Positions 15,483 to 23,633 of a stretch of 64,000 nt of DNA are shown here, one piece after another. The notes under the pieces are model-generated. The model made no database searches, was not told the origin of the DNA, and saw only the letters and a program-made list of their open reading frames with translations. How positions within the stretch are numbered: the first letter of the stretch is position 1; each line of letters begins with the position of its first letter. The stretch is from Streptomyces beigongshangae (GTDB lineage Bacteria > Actinomycetota > Actinomycetes > Streptomycetales > Streptomycetaceae), in contig NZ_JAHKJW010000043.1 of NCBI RefSeq assembly GCF_019710745.1, positions 1-64,000 of the forward strand. Direction: 5' to 3'. A program made the translations under genes and the position numbers.

Positions 15483-17111
15483 TCAGGCCCACTTCGCCTG
15501 GAGCAGGTTTATCCCCGGATAAGGCTGCGCCCGTACGCCCGTGAGGTCCTCGGGATCCCACGCGGTGATCAGCTCGTTGTGCACGACCGGATAGATCACG
15601 GCGTTCTCGGCGACGACGTCGATGTAGTCCTGGGTCATCGACTTCTTCTTCTCGGGATCCGGCTCCCGCGTGGCCGCTTCCATCCGCCGGAAGAGGTCCT
15701 TGGCCACGGAATTGCCCTCCCAGCGGGCGTACCGCATCCAGGTGTTCCCGGGCCCGTAGTTGTAATGCATGATCAGATCGGCGTCGAGCCCGAACTGATT
15801 GGGGTTCGACGCGGCCGCGACCACCTGGAAGTCCTTCTTCTGGTCGAGCTTCGTGAAGAGCGCGGCGGTCTCCTGCGGCTCCAGGTCCGTCCGGACGCCG
15901 ATCGCGTCCCAGGACGCCTTGATCGTCGGCAGGCAGTCCACGATCCAGCTCACGTTGACCGCCATCAGGCGGACCGTCAGCCCGCTGACCCCGGCCTCCC
16001 TCAGGAGCGCCCGCGCCCTGTCCGGGTCGTGGGCGTAGACGGTCCTCGCCCGCCGGTACGTCGGATTGCCCTCGTTCAGGTACGACGACGCGGGCTTCCC
16101 GTGCCCGCGCAGGGCGGCCCGGATCATCTTCTCCGTGTCGATCGCGTAATGCAGCGCCTGCCGCACCCGTACGTCGTCGAACGGTTTGCGGGCGGTGTCG
16201 AAGAGGAGGAAGAGGTGGTTCATCCCCGCCCCGCCCTCGACCTTCAGACCGCTCTTCTCCAGCTGGGCGATGTTGGCGTACGGGATGTTGTCGGAGATCT
16301 GCGCGCCGGCGCTGGCACCGGAGATCTTGGCGACCCGCGGCGCGGCGTCCACCATGGTCAGCCAGTTCATCTTCCTGAACGCCGGCTTCCGCGGCCCGTT
16401 GTAGTCCGCGAACGCCTCGAAGGTGGTGTTGGACTTCGGATGGTGGGCGGTCTGCCGGTACGGGCCCGAGCCGACCGCCCTTCCGGTCGTCGCCCCGTCC
16501 AGCGCGCCCGCCTCCGAGAACACGTGCTTCGGCATGATCTTCGCGAGGGTGAGCCGCTGGGCCCCGTCGGGGAAGGGGAATCTCAGCACCAGTTCCACCG
16601 ACTTCTCGTCGACCTTCCGCACCTCCTCCAGCCAGGACGCGAAGAAGTTCCCGACGAGGGTCGCCGTCTTCCGGTCCAGTACGCGTCCGTAGGTGAAGAC
16701 CACGTCGTCGGCGGTGACGGGCCGCCCGTCGTGCCACTTCGCGCCCTCCCGCAGCGTGAACCTCCACGTGGTCGCCCGCAGGTCCGCCGGGATCGCGGTC
16801 GCCAGGGCCGGGTACGGCTCACGGCTGATCGGGTCGGTGTCCAGCAGCCCCTCGTAGACGTGGTGGTTGGCGGCCATCGAGAACGCCGAGGCCGTCATCA
16901 GGGGGTCCCAGCTCTGGTCGTTGCCGTAGCCGATCACCGCGGTGAGCGTCCGGTCGGCCCCCTCGCCCCCGCCGTCCGTCTCGTTCGTGGACTCCGGGCC
17001 GGACGAGCAGGCGGAGAGCGTGGCGGCGATCGTGGCGGCCGCGCCCAGCGCGCCGGAGTGCTTCAGGAACGACCGGCGGTGCAACGCCGGTGCGGGGGTC
17101 GCGTCGCGCAC
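15483..17111 (-). CDS. Solute-binding lipoprotein (SBP family 5), 542 aa
   Basis: The extracytoplasmic receptor of the importer. The N-terminus has a twin-arginine motif (HRRSFLKHSG) and a lipobox LSAC (C35), so it is probably exported folded and then lipid-anchored. The SBP_bac_5 core is recognisable in REGAKWHDGRPVTADDVVFTYGR and the later FDDVRVRQALHYAIDTEKMI. Family 5 proteins bind peptides, nickel, some sugars or sialic acid; the ligand cannot be read from sequence. It is the first gene of the operon, behind a palindrome at 17137-17155. The GTG start lacks a clear strong ribosome binding site. Confidence 0.92.
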   Translation of the reverse strand: MRDATPAPALHRRSFLKHSGALGAAATIAATLSACSSGPESTNETDGGGEGADRTLTAVIGYGNDQSWDPLMTASAFSMAANHHVYEGLLDTDPISREPYPALATAIPADLRATTWRFTLREGAKWHDGRPVTADDVVFTYGRVLDRKTATLVGNFFASWLEEVRKVDEKSVELVLRFPFPDGAQRLTLAKIMPKHVFSEAGALDGATTGRAVGSGPYRQTAHHPKSNTTFEAFADYNGPRKPAFRKMNWLTMVDAAPRVAKISGASAGAQISDNIPYANIAQLEKSGLKVEGGAGMNHLFLLFDTARKPFDDVRVRQALHYAIDTEKMIRAALRGHGKPASSYLNEGNPTYRRARTVYAHDPDRARALLREAGVSGLTVRLMAVNVSWIVDCLPTIKASWDAIGVRTDLEPQETAALFTKLDQKKDFQVVAAASNPNQFGLDADLIMHYNYGPGNTWMRYARWEGNSVAKDLFRRMEAATREPDPEKKKSMTQDYIDVVAENAVIYPVVHNELITAWDPEDLTGVRAQPYPGINLLQAKWA

Positions 17112-17136
17112 GGTTCCTCCAGCATGGAGTAAGAGA

Positions 17137-17155
17137 TACGACGTCCTACGTCATA
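17137..17155. promoter_or_regulatory. Palindrome TACGACGT-CCT-ACGTCATA upstream of the ABC operon
   Basis: Inverted repeat ACGACGT (17138-17144) and ACGTCAT (17148-17154), 6 of 7 positions matching plus a flanking T-A pair, 26 nt upstream of the binding-protein gene. Its size and position fit a GntR/FadR-type operator over the promoter. No regulator gene is adjacent. Confidence 0.6.
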
Positions 17156-17270
17156 GGTGCAGCGTGACCCTAGGAGCGGCCGGGAGGGCGGTCAAGGGAG
17201 CGCGCAGGAAACCCGTTCCGGTGCGCGGTCCCCCGTGGCAGACTCGCCGCCCTGGGGCGGAGGAGGCCGG

Positions 17271-17711
17271 ATGGGTGCGGGATGGGACGAGGCGGCGCCG
17301 GGGGTCCTCAGGCTGCCGTCCGGACGACTGGTGCGGGGCCGGGGACTGCGCGGAGGACTCGGTCCCGCGGCGGTCCGCCCGACGTACGGCGTCCACCTCC
17401 TGGGCAAGGAGCCGCCCGCTGTTCCCTGGGAGACGCGGTGGCTGAGGTGGCCCGACTTCCGGCTGCCGCGGGACCGCGCGGAGGCCCGGGAGGTCCTGAC
17501 GCGGACGTGGCACCGGGCCGCGGACCCCGCCGAGCGCGTCGAGATCGCCTGCGCCGGCGGACGCGGCCGGACGGGCACGGCCCTGGCCTGTCTCGCCGTC
17601 CTGGACGGTGTGCCGCCCGAGGCGGCCGTGGATTTCGTACGACGGAACTACGATCGCCACGCCGTGGAGACACCGTGGCAGCGGAGGTACGTACGCGGAT
17701 TCGGGGACTGA
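17271..17711 (+). CDS. Small protein-tyrosine/dual-specificity phosphatase-like protein, 146 aa
   Basis: The P-loop CAGGRGRT (C94 to R100) is a CX5R phosphatase signature, with alanine in place of the common preceding histidine. RWPDFRLP (about 59-66) looks like the WPD loop with the general acid aspartate D62. The fold is about the size of minimal dual-specificity phosphatases. The ATG at 17271 is preceded by GGAGGAGG at 17259-17266; longer in-frame starts lack such a site. It is divergent from the ABC operon. Substrate unknown (phosphotyrosine, phosphoinositide or small molecule). Confidence 0.8.
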   Translation: MGAGWDEAAPGVLRLPSGRLVRGRGLRGGLGPAAVRPTYGVHLLGKEPPAVPWETRWLRWPDFRLPRDRAEAREVLTRTWHRAADPAERVEIACAGGRGRTGTALACLAVLDGVPPEAAVDFVRRNYDRHAVETPWQRRYVRGFGD

Positions 17712-18074
17712 ACGGACGCCGGTAGGACAAGTGGCGGGTCGGAGAGCGCATATGGCCCACCGATGGTGGGGAATGCGTACAGGCCGTTCATCCCACTGAT
17801 CTCCTCGATCCTCCCGGTCTCCTCCGATCCCCCCGGCCTTCCCGACCCCTTCGGCCCGCTCGATCCCAGGTCGGCACCGGAGGCCGGAGCGGGCCTTCCG
17901 CGCACTGGCTCACCGGTGCGAACGAAGGTGTGCGCAAAAGGCTTCCAGTAGCAAAACCTGCTCTTCGGGAAATGTCTGGTCTTGGCTGACAAACGCCGTC
18001 GTCAATGCTTTTGGTGGAGTTACGCTCACTCATTTGCCGCGCACCTGAGTTAAGGACGGCGCCGTTAGCGACAC
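17712..18074. other. Intergenic region, 363 nt, with one strong hairpin
   Basis: No credible gene. A hairpin CCCACC-GAT-GGTGGG (17756-17770), extended by CGCAT/ATGCG at 17748-17752 and 17773-17777, probably ends the phosphatase transcript. The last 140 nt are relatively AT-rich and should hold the promoter of the next gene, but no clear -10/-35 pair stands out. Confidence 0.6.
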
Positions 18075-18362
18075 ATGACGAAAGCGCGGACTCCCGGCAC
18101 TCCGGTACACGCCCGTTTGGTGCAGAAGAACATGATCGCCACCCCCGCGGTGGTAATGGGCCGATACATTTATACGCCCGCCTCGGCCTACTCGGCACCG
18201 GATGCCCGCGGCACCCTGCACGGGGACGGAAAGCCGGTGGAACTGCAGGTCACCGAGCCTCTGCTGGGTGAATTCCTGGCTTTTCTGAACCGGGCGCAGA
18301 ACGATCTCAACCAGCGGTGGAGTGCCCAGACGCGACCAGGCAGCAACGTGGCCTGTGTCTGA
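18075..18362 (+). CDS. Conserved-looking hypothetical protein, 95 aa
   Basis: A small soluble protein (MTKARTPGTPVHARLVQKNM...) with one C-terminal cysteine and no membrane segment. It lies 16 nt upstream of the DUF2637-type membrane protein gene on the same strand and is probably cotranscribed with it. The ribosome binding site before ATG 18075 is poor, so the start is uncertain. I do not recognise the family. The coding frame is supported by G/C third positions and by tight spacing to the next gene. Confidence 0.6.
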   Translation: MTKARTPGTPVHARLVQKNMIATPAVVMGRYIYTPASAYSAPDARGTLHGDGKPVELQVTEPLLGEFLAFLNRAQNDLNQRWSAQTRPGSNVACV

Positions 18363-18378
18363 AGGGGGGCGGTTCTCC

Positions 18379-19305
18379 ATGAACGACGACTATGCCCATC
18401 TCTTCGTTCCGGGCGATCCCCCCGGTGCGCACCACAACGGCGCACACCACAACGGCGCGTACTACGACGGGTCCGGAAGCGGGCGGCACCGCGGCCCCGT
18501 CGAGACGTATTACGTGAATCCTTCCACGGACCCCCTCGACTCGGCCTGGGACCCGGTCGAGGAGCTCACCTACCTGCTGCAGGACGCCGTGTCCGCGGAC
18601 CCCGGCGTCGCCCAGCAGGACGTCGCCGCACCGCAGGACACCGCCGTGCACCAGGGCGCCGCCGTGCCGCGACAGCGCCACGAGGAGCCGGTCGATCTCG
18701 GCCTCACGGGCGACCCGATGGACAACCTGGCCACGATCACCGCCGAGCTGCCGCCCATCCGGTCCCACCCCGCGGGGCACCGGAAGGTGCGGGTCCGCAA
18801 GGTCCGCTTCACCTGGCTGCAGACCGTCAGCTTCCTGATCGCCGCGCTCGCCGCCGTCATCGTGTCGATGGTGAGCGTGTTCGGCGGGATCGTCTCCTAC
18901 GTCCCCCTGCGCCATGTCGCGTCCCACACGCAGAGCGCCGCGGCCGTGTGGTGGCCCCTGCTGGTCTACGGCCCCTGGATGATGGCCTCGCTGTCCATCC
19001 TGCGGGCCGCGCTCCACCAGCGCCGGGCCGCGCACTCGTGGTTCGTGGTCCTGGTGTTCTCCTCGGTCGCGATGGCGCTCTGCGCCGCCCAGGCCGACCG
19101 GACCTTCACGGGGATCGCCGCGGCCGTCCTGCCGGCCCTCGCGGCGCTCTCCTGCTTCCAGCAGCTCGTGCGCCAGATCACGATGACCCGGCCGCCGCGG
19201 CAGAGCGTGCCGCGGCACCGGCTGCTCACGAGCAAGGTGCCGCGGGTCGTCCCGTCCACGACGGCCGCCCCGGAGACCCCGGGCGGGCCCGCCGCGGCGA
19301 AGTGA
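18379..19305 (+). CDS. DUF2637-type membrane protein, 308 aa
   Basis: A long, acidic, His/Gln-rich N-terminal cytoplasmic region (about 1-145) is followed by four probable transmembrane helices starting at TWLQTVSFLIAALAAVIVSM, with the LLVYGPWMMASLSILRAAL and SWFVVLVFSSVAMALCAAQ stretches that mark DUF2637 proteins of Streptomyces (related to plasmid spread proteins). It ends in a basic cytoplasmic tail. The ATG has GAAGGGGGGCGG upstream. It lies directly before recO. A function in signal transduction or DNA transfer is speculative; only the topology is clear. Confidence 0.75.
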   Translation: MNDDYAHLFVPGDPPGAHHNGAHHNGAYYDGSGSGRHRGPVETYYVNPSTDPLDSAWDPVEELTYLLQDAVSADPGVAQQDVAAPQDTAVHQGAAVPRQRHEEPVDLGLTGDPMDNLATITAELPPIRSHPAGHRKVRVRKVRFTWLQTVSFLIAALAAVIVSMVSVFGGIVSYVPLRHVASHTQSAAAVWWPLLVYGPWMMASLSILRAALHQRRAAHSWFVVLVFSSVAMALCAAQADRTFTGIAAAVLPALAALSCFQQLVRQITMTRPPRQSVPRHRLLTSKVPRVVPSTTAAPETPGGPAAAK

Positions 19306-19476
19306 CCGCGGCGGTGCCGGTGGACACCGCCGGACGGCCGGGCCCGGCCGGCGCGTCCCGGGACCGCCTGCCCGAGCCACCCGGCGCGCCGCCCGGCGGC
19401 GGACGGCGAGCCCCCGCCGGGGAGCCGGACGGCCACCCCGGCCACGTCCGCTGACGGCGTACGCGAGAATGGGGCC

Positions 19477-19608
19477 ATGAGTCTGTTCCGCGACGACGGC
19501 ATCGTGCTGCGCACCCGGGAACCGGGCGAGGCGGACCGGATCACGCTGCGGTCTCCCGGGGGGCGCCCCCCGTGCCCCCGGCCGGAGACCCGCGGGGGCG
19601 CGCGATGA
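19477..19608 (+). pseudogene. Decayed duplicate of the recO 5' end (43 codons)
   Basis: The first 66 nt match the start of recO (19605-19670) at 61 positions and encode MSLFRDDGIVLRTREPGEAD; the frame then runs through unrelated GC-rich sequence and stops at TGA 19606-19608, which overlaps the ATG of the intact recO (ATGA). A GAGAAT -10 box at 19465-19470 points to a leaderless start at 19477, so this fragment, not recO, is placed at the original promoter. Ribosomes that finish it could re-initiate at recO. Confidence 0.85.
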
Positions 19609-20357
19609 GTCTCTTCCGGGACGACGGCATCGTGCTGCGCACCCAGAAACTGGGCGAGGCGGACCGGATCATCACCCTGCTCACCCGCGGGCACGGACGC
19701 GTACGGGCCGTGGCCCGGGGCGTGCGCCGGACCAAGTCGAAGTTCGGGGCGCGCCTCGAACCGTTCTCCCACGTCGACGTGCAGTTCTTCGCACGCGGCA
19801 GCGAGCTGGTCGGCCGCGGGCTCCCGCTGTGCACGCAGAGCGAGACGATCGCCCCGTACGGCGGCGGGATCGTCACCGACTACGCCCGCTACACCGCCGG
19901 CACGGCCATGCTGGAGACGGCCGAGCGGTTCACCGACCACGAGGGCGAGCCCGCCGTCCAGCAGTACCTGCTGCTGGTGGGCGGACTGCGCACCCTCGCC
20001 CAGGGCGAGCACGAGCCGCACCTCATCCTCGACGCGTTCCTGCTGCGCTCCCTCGCCGTGAACGGCTACGCGCCGAGCTTCAACGACTGCGCGCGCTGCG
20101 GGATGCCCGGGCCGAACCGGTTCTTCTCGGTCGCCGCGGGAGGTTCCGTCTGCGCCGACTGCCGGGTGCCCGGCAGCGTCGTACCCTCGGCGGGGGCCCT
20201 GGAACTGCTCGGCGCGCTGCTGACGGGGGACTGGGCGGTCGCGGACGCGTGCGAGCCGCGGTACGTCAGGGAGGGCAGCGGCCTGGTGTCGGCCTACCTG
20301 CACTGGCACCTGGAGCGCGGACTGCGCTCCCTGCGGTACGTCGAGAAAAGCACCTGA
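19605..20357 (+). CDS. recO: DNA repair protein RecO
   Basis: The recombination mediator that loads RecA and anneals ssDNA in the RecFOR pathway, 250 aa. The N-terminal OB fold begins MSLFRDDGIVLRTQKLGEADRI; the C-terminal part has a zinc finger of two CxxC pairs (NDCARCGMPGP and VCADCRVPG). The ATG at 19605 has no clear ribosome binding site of its own; it overlaps the stop of the duplicated 5' fragment, so it may depend on translational coupling. uppS follows 96 nt downstream, an arrangement common in actinobacteria. Confidence 0.95.
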   Translation: MSLFRDDGIVLRTQKLGEADRIITLLTRGHGRVRAVARGVRRTKSKFGARLEPFSHVDVQFFARGSELVGRGLPLCTQSETIAPYGGGIVTDYARYTAGTAMLETAERFTDHEGEPAVQQYLLLVGGLRTLAQGEHEPHLILDAFLLRSLAVNGYAPSFNDCARCGMPGPNRFFSVAAGGSVCADCRVPGSVVPSAGALELLGALLTGDWAVADACEPRYVREGSGLVSAYLHWHLERGLRSLRYVEKST

Positions 20358-20453
20358 GCGGCAGCTGCCCCCGAGCGGCAGCTGTACCTGATCGACAGCT
20401 GTACCTGACCGACCCGACCTGACCTGGTCCGGCACGAGGGAGAAGAGAAGCAA

Positions 20454-21296
20454 ATGGTGGTACGCGGGATCCTGGGGCGCCAGCGCCGCGAGTACAAGAC
20501 GCCGGAGCCGCACCCGTCCGGTGCCCGCGCGCCCAGACTCCCCGGCGAGCTGATCCCGAACCACGTGGCGTGCGTGATGGACGGGAACGGCCGCTGGGCC
20601 AAGGAGCGGGGCCTGCCGCGCACCGAGGGGCACCGGGTCGGCGAGGGCGTCGTGATGGACGTCCTCAAGGGCTGCCTGGAGCTGGGCGTCAAGAACCTGT
20701 CCCTGTACGCGTTCTCGACGGAGAACTGGAAGCGGTCGCCCGAGGAGGTCCGCTTCCTGATGAACTTCAACAAGGACGTCATCCGGCGCCGGCGCGACGA
20801 GATGAACGATCTGGGCATCCGGATCCGCTGGGTCGGGCGGATGCCGAAGCTGTGGAAGTCCGTCGTGCAGGAGCTGCAGGTCGCACAGGAGCAGACGCGG
20901 GACAACGACCTGATGACCCTGTACTTCTGCGTGAACTACGGGGGGCGGGCGGAGCTGGCCGACGCGGCGAGGGCGCTGGCCGCGGACGTCGCCGCCGGGA
21001 AGCTGGACCCCGACAAGGTCAACGAGAAGACCATCCAGAAGTACCTGTACTACCCGGACATGCCGGACGTGGACCTCTTCCTGCGGCCGAGCGGTGAGCA
21101 GCGCACGTCCAACTACCTGATCTGGCAGTCGAGCTACGCCGAGATGGTGTTCCAGGACGTGCTGTGGCCCGACTTCGACCGGCGCGACCTGTGGCGGGCG
21201 TGCGTGGAGTACGCGTCGCGGGACCGGCGCTTCGGGGGGGCCGTGCCCAACGAGGACCTGCTGGCGATGGAGGCGGACATGCGGGGGCGCCCCTGA
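20454..21296 (+). CDS. uppS: Isoprenyl transferase (cis-prenyl diphosphate synthase)
   Basis: Makes the long-chain polyprenyl diphosphate carrier used for cell wall synthesis by cis condensation of isopentenyl diphosphate, 280 aa. The catalytic MDGNGRWAKERG motif (aspartate in the phosphate site), SLYAFSTENWKRS and the C-terminal RPSGEQRTSNYLIWQSSYAE motif are all present. The ATG follows GGGAGAAG. Chain length (decaprenyl or undecaprenyl) cannot be told from sequence. The 96-nt spacer after recO holds short repeats of CGGCAGCTG and ACAGCTGTACCTGA. Confidence 0.96.
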   Translation: MVVRGILGRQRREYKTPEPHPSGARAPRLPGELIPNHVACVMDGNGRWAKERGLPRTEGHRVGEGVVMDVLKGCLELGVKNLSLYAFSTENWKRSPEEVRFLMNFNKDVIRRRRDEMNDLGIRIRWVGRMPKLWKSVVQELQVAQEQTRDNDLMTLYFCVNYGGRAELADAARALAADVAAGKLDPDKVNEKTIQKYLYYPDMPDVDLFLRPSGEQRTSNYLIWQSSYAEMVFQDVLWPDFDRRDLWRACVEYASRDRRFGGAVPNEDLLAMEADMRGRP

Positions 21297-21301
21297 AAGC
21301 C

Positions 21302-21351
21302 CGCGCGGTTCCCCGCGCCCCCGGGTACCCGGGAGCGCGGGGAACCGCGCG
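21302..21351. terminator. Terminator between uppS and zur; dispersed hairpin element, copy 2
   Basis: Perfect 17-bp arms (21302-21318 and 21335-21351) of the GCGCGGTTCCCCGCGC element, with a CCCGGGTACCCGGG inner palindrome. It lies between convergent uppS and zur, so it is likely bidirectional. Confidence 0.9.
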
Positions 21352-21390
21352 ACAAGCCCTCATCGGGCCGCGGGGGAAAGGCCGGCCCGA

Positions 21391-21810
21391 CTACCCCTGG
21401 CTGCGCGCAGCGCACTCCGCGCAGGTGCCGAAGATCTCCACCGTGTGGGCCACGTTCACATAGCCGTGCTCCGCCGCGATCGCCTCCGCCCACTTCTCCA
21501 CCGCGGGCCCCTCCACCTCCACGGCCTTGCCGCACACACGGCACACCAGGTGGTGGTGGTGGTCGCCGCTCGCGCAGCGCCGGTACACCGACTCGCCGTC
21601 CGACGTGCGCAGCACGTCGACCTCGCCCGCGTCCGCGAGCGACTGCAGCGTGCGGTACACCGTGGTCAGACCGACGGAGTCACCCTTGTGCTTGAGCATG
21701 TCGTGCAGGTCCTGCGCACTCCGGAACTCGTCGACCTCGTCCAGCGCCGCCGCCACGGCGGCACGCTGGCGGGTGGAGCGGCCCCGAACGGACGGTCCAG
21801 CGGTCGTCAC
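21391..21810 (-). CDS. zur: Zinc uptake regulator Zur (Fur family), 139 aa
   Basis: A Fur-family zinc-dependent repressor. The winged helix contains RSAQDLHDMLKHKGDSVGLTTVYRTLQSL, the dimer domain has DHHHHLVCRVCGK and a final CAEC, giving the structural zinc cysteines and the regulatory histidines. Length equals the known Streptomyces Zur. The GTG start at 21810 has GGAGG upstream. It is the last gene of znuA-znuC-znuB-zur, so Zur controls its own synthesis through the two boxes at the znuA promoter. Confidence 0.95.
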   Translation of the reverse strand: MTTAGPSVRGRSTRQRAAVAAALDEVDEFRSAQDLHDMLKHKGDSVGLTTVYRTLQSLADAGEVDVLRTSDGESVYRRCASGDHHHHLVCRVCGKAVEVEGPAVEKWAEAIAAEHGYVNVAHTVEIFGTCAECAARSQG

Positions 21811-21881
21811 CGTTGCCTCCAAACGTCTGCGGCTTGTGCCGGGCCATTGTGCCAGCCCGGGCGGGTCCGAACCGGGCGCAG

Positions 21882-22796
21882 TCAGACGCCGGCCTTCCCG
21901 GCGGGCGGGCGGCCGTCCGGAATGACGCACTCGGCCGGGTCGGCGGCCTCCTGCGCCGCGGCCCGCGAGGCGGCCCGCGTCCGCCGCCGGGCCAGCGGTG
22001 CCGCCGCCACCGTCAGCAGGACGAACGCACCGATGGTCAGCAGCACGATCGTCGCGCCGGGCGGCACGTCCTGGTAGTACGAGGTCACCGTGCCGCCGAC
22101 GGCCACGCTCACCCCGATGGCCACCGAGATCGCGAAGGTGGCCGCGAAACTACGGCTGAGCTGCTGTGCGGCGGCCACCGGGACCACCATCAGGGCGGAG
22201 ACCAGCAGCAGACCGACGACCCGCATGGCGACCGTGACCGTGACGGCCGCGGTGACGGCCGTGAGCAGGTTCAGGACGCGCACGGGCAGCCCGGTCACCC
22301 GGGCGAACTCCTCGTCCTGGCTGACCGCGAACAGCTGCCTGCGCAGCCCGACCGTCACCAGGACGACGAAGGCCGCGAGCAGGCAGATCGCCGTCACGTC
22401 CTCCTCCGACACCGTCGAGAGGGAGCCGAAGAGGTACGAGGTCAGATTGGCGTTGGAGCCGCCCGGCGCGAGGTTGATGAACATCACACCGCCCGCCATG
22501 CCCCCGTAGAACAGCATCGCCAGCGCGAGGTCGCCGCGCGTCCTGCCGTACCAGCGGATCAGCTCCATCAGGACCGCGCCGAGCACGGAGACGGCGGTGG
22601 CCATCCACACCGGGGACCAGGAGAGGAGGAAGCCGAGTCCGACACCCGTCATCGCGACGTGGCCGATGCCGTCGCCCAGCAGGGCCTGGCGGCGCTGTAC
22701 CAGGTAGATGCCGACGGCGGGGGCGGTGATGCCGACGAGCACCGCGGCGAGCAGGGCCCGCTGCATGAAGGCGTAGTCGAGGATGTCGAGGTTCAT
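21882..22796 (-). CDS. znuB: Zinc ABC transporter permease
   Basis: The ABC-3 family membrane channel of the high-affinity zinc importer, 304 aa, with eight or more hydrophobic helices. Typical stretches are LLGDGIGHVAMTGVGLGFLL and AMLFYGGMAGGVMFI, and LVSALMVVPVAAAQQLSRSF near the end of the core. The C-terminal tail is long and Arg/Ala-rich. It lies 5 nt downstream of znuC. Confidence 0.94.
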   Translation of the reverse strand: MNLDILDYAFMQRALLAAVLVGITAPAVGIYLVQRRQALLGDGIGHVAMTGVGLGFLLSWSPVWMATAVSVLGAVLMELIRWYGRTRGDLALAMLFYGGMAGGVMFINLAPGGSNANLTSYLFGSLSTVSEEDVTAICLLAAFVVLVTVGLRRQLFAVSQDEEFARVTGLPVRVLNLLTAVTAAVTVTVAMRVVGLLLVSALMVVPVAAAQQLSRSFAATFAISVAIGVSVAVGGTVTSYYQDVPPGATIVLLTIGAFVLLTVAAAPLARRRTRAASRAAAQEAADPAECVIPDGRPPAGKAGV

Positions 22797-22801
22797 GGCG
22801 G

Positions 22802-23584
22802 TCAGCTCAGCAGTCCCGTCCGGATCGGTTCGGCGTCGTGGGCCGCGTGGGGGTGTACGTGGTCGTGGCCGGGCAGCGCGTGCTGGCCGACCGCGCGCGG
22901 GGGCGGGCCGTCGTGCAGGACGCAGCCGTCGCGCAGGACGACCGCCCGGTCGATCAGCGGTTCCAGCGGGCCCAGCTCGTGCAGTACGAGGAGGACGGAG
23001 GTGCCCGCCGCCACCTGCTCCCGCAGGGTCGCCGCGAGCACTTCCTGGCTCGCCAGGTCCACGCCGGCCATCGGCTCGTCCATGATCAGCAGCTCGGGTG
23101 CGGAGGCGAGGGCGCGGGCGATGAGGACGCGCTGGTGCTGGCCGCCGGAGAGCGCGTCCACGGAGTCCTTGGCGCGGTCGGCGAGACCCACCAGCTCCAG
23201 GGCGTGCCGCACGGCCTCGCGGTCGGCCCTGCGCAGGACGCCGAAGCGGGCGCGGGACAGCCGCCCGGAGGACACCACCTCGGTCACCGTGGCGGGGACC
23301 CCGCCGGCGGCGGTCGTGCGCTGCGGTACGTAGCCCACGCGCGCCCAGTCGCGGAAGCGGCGCCGGGGGGTGCCGAACAGCTCGACCTCGCCGCCGGTGA
23401 CCGGGACCTGGCCGATGACCGTGCGGACGGCCGTCGACTTGCCGGAGCCGTTGGCGCCGAGCAGCGCGACGACCTCACCGCGGCGCACGGTGAGGTCGAT
23501 GCCGCGCAGGACGGGGCGGGAGCCGAGTTCGGCGGTCACTGAGCGCAGCGATATGACCGGGTCCCGATGCTGGTCAGCCGTCAT
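22802..23584 (-). CDS. znuC: Zinc ABC transporter ATP-binding protein
   Basis: The ATPase of the zinc importer, 260 aa: Walker A GANGSGKST, Q-loop YVPQRTT, signature LSGGQHQRV, Walker B LLIMDEPMAG, and a C-terminal His-rich tail (LPGHDHVHPHAAHDAEP) that may bind zinc. The ATG at 23584 starts 50 nt after the znuA stop. Confidence 0.94.
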   Translation of the reverse strand: MTADQHRDPVISLRSVTAELGSRPVLRGIDLTVRRGEVVALLGANGSGKSTAVRTVIGQVPVTGGEVELFGTPRRRFRDWARVGYVPQRTTAAGGVPATVTEVVSSGRLSRARFGVLRRADREAVRHALELVGLADRAKDSVDALSGGQHQRVLIARALASAPELLIMDEPMAGVDLASQEVLAATLREQVAAGTSVLLVLHELGPLEPLIDRAVVLRDGCVLHDGPPPRAVGQHALPGHDHVHPHAAHDAEPIRTGLLS

Positions 23585-23633
23585 GACTCATGCCTTCCGT
23601 GGTTGCGTCCCGCGTCGTCCGCGCCGCCTGGCG

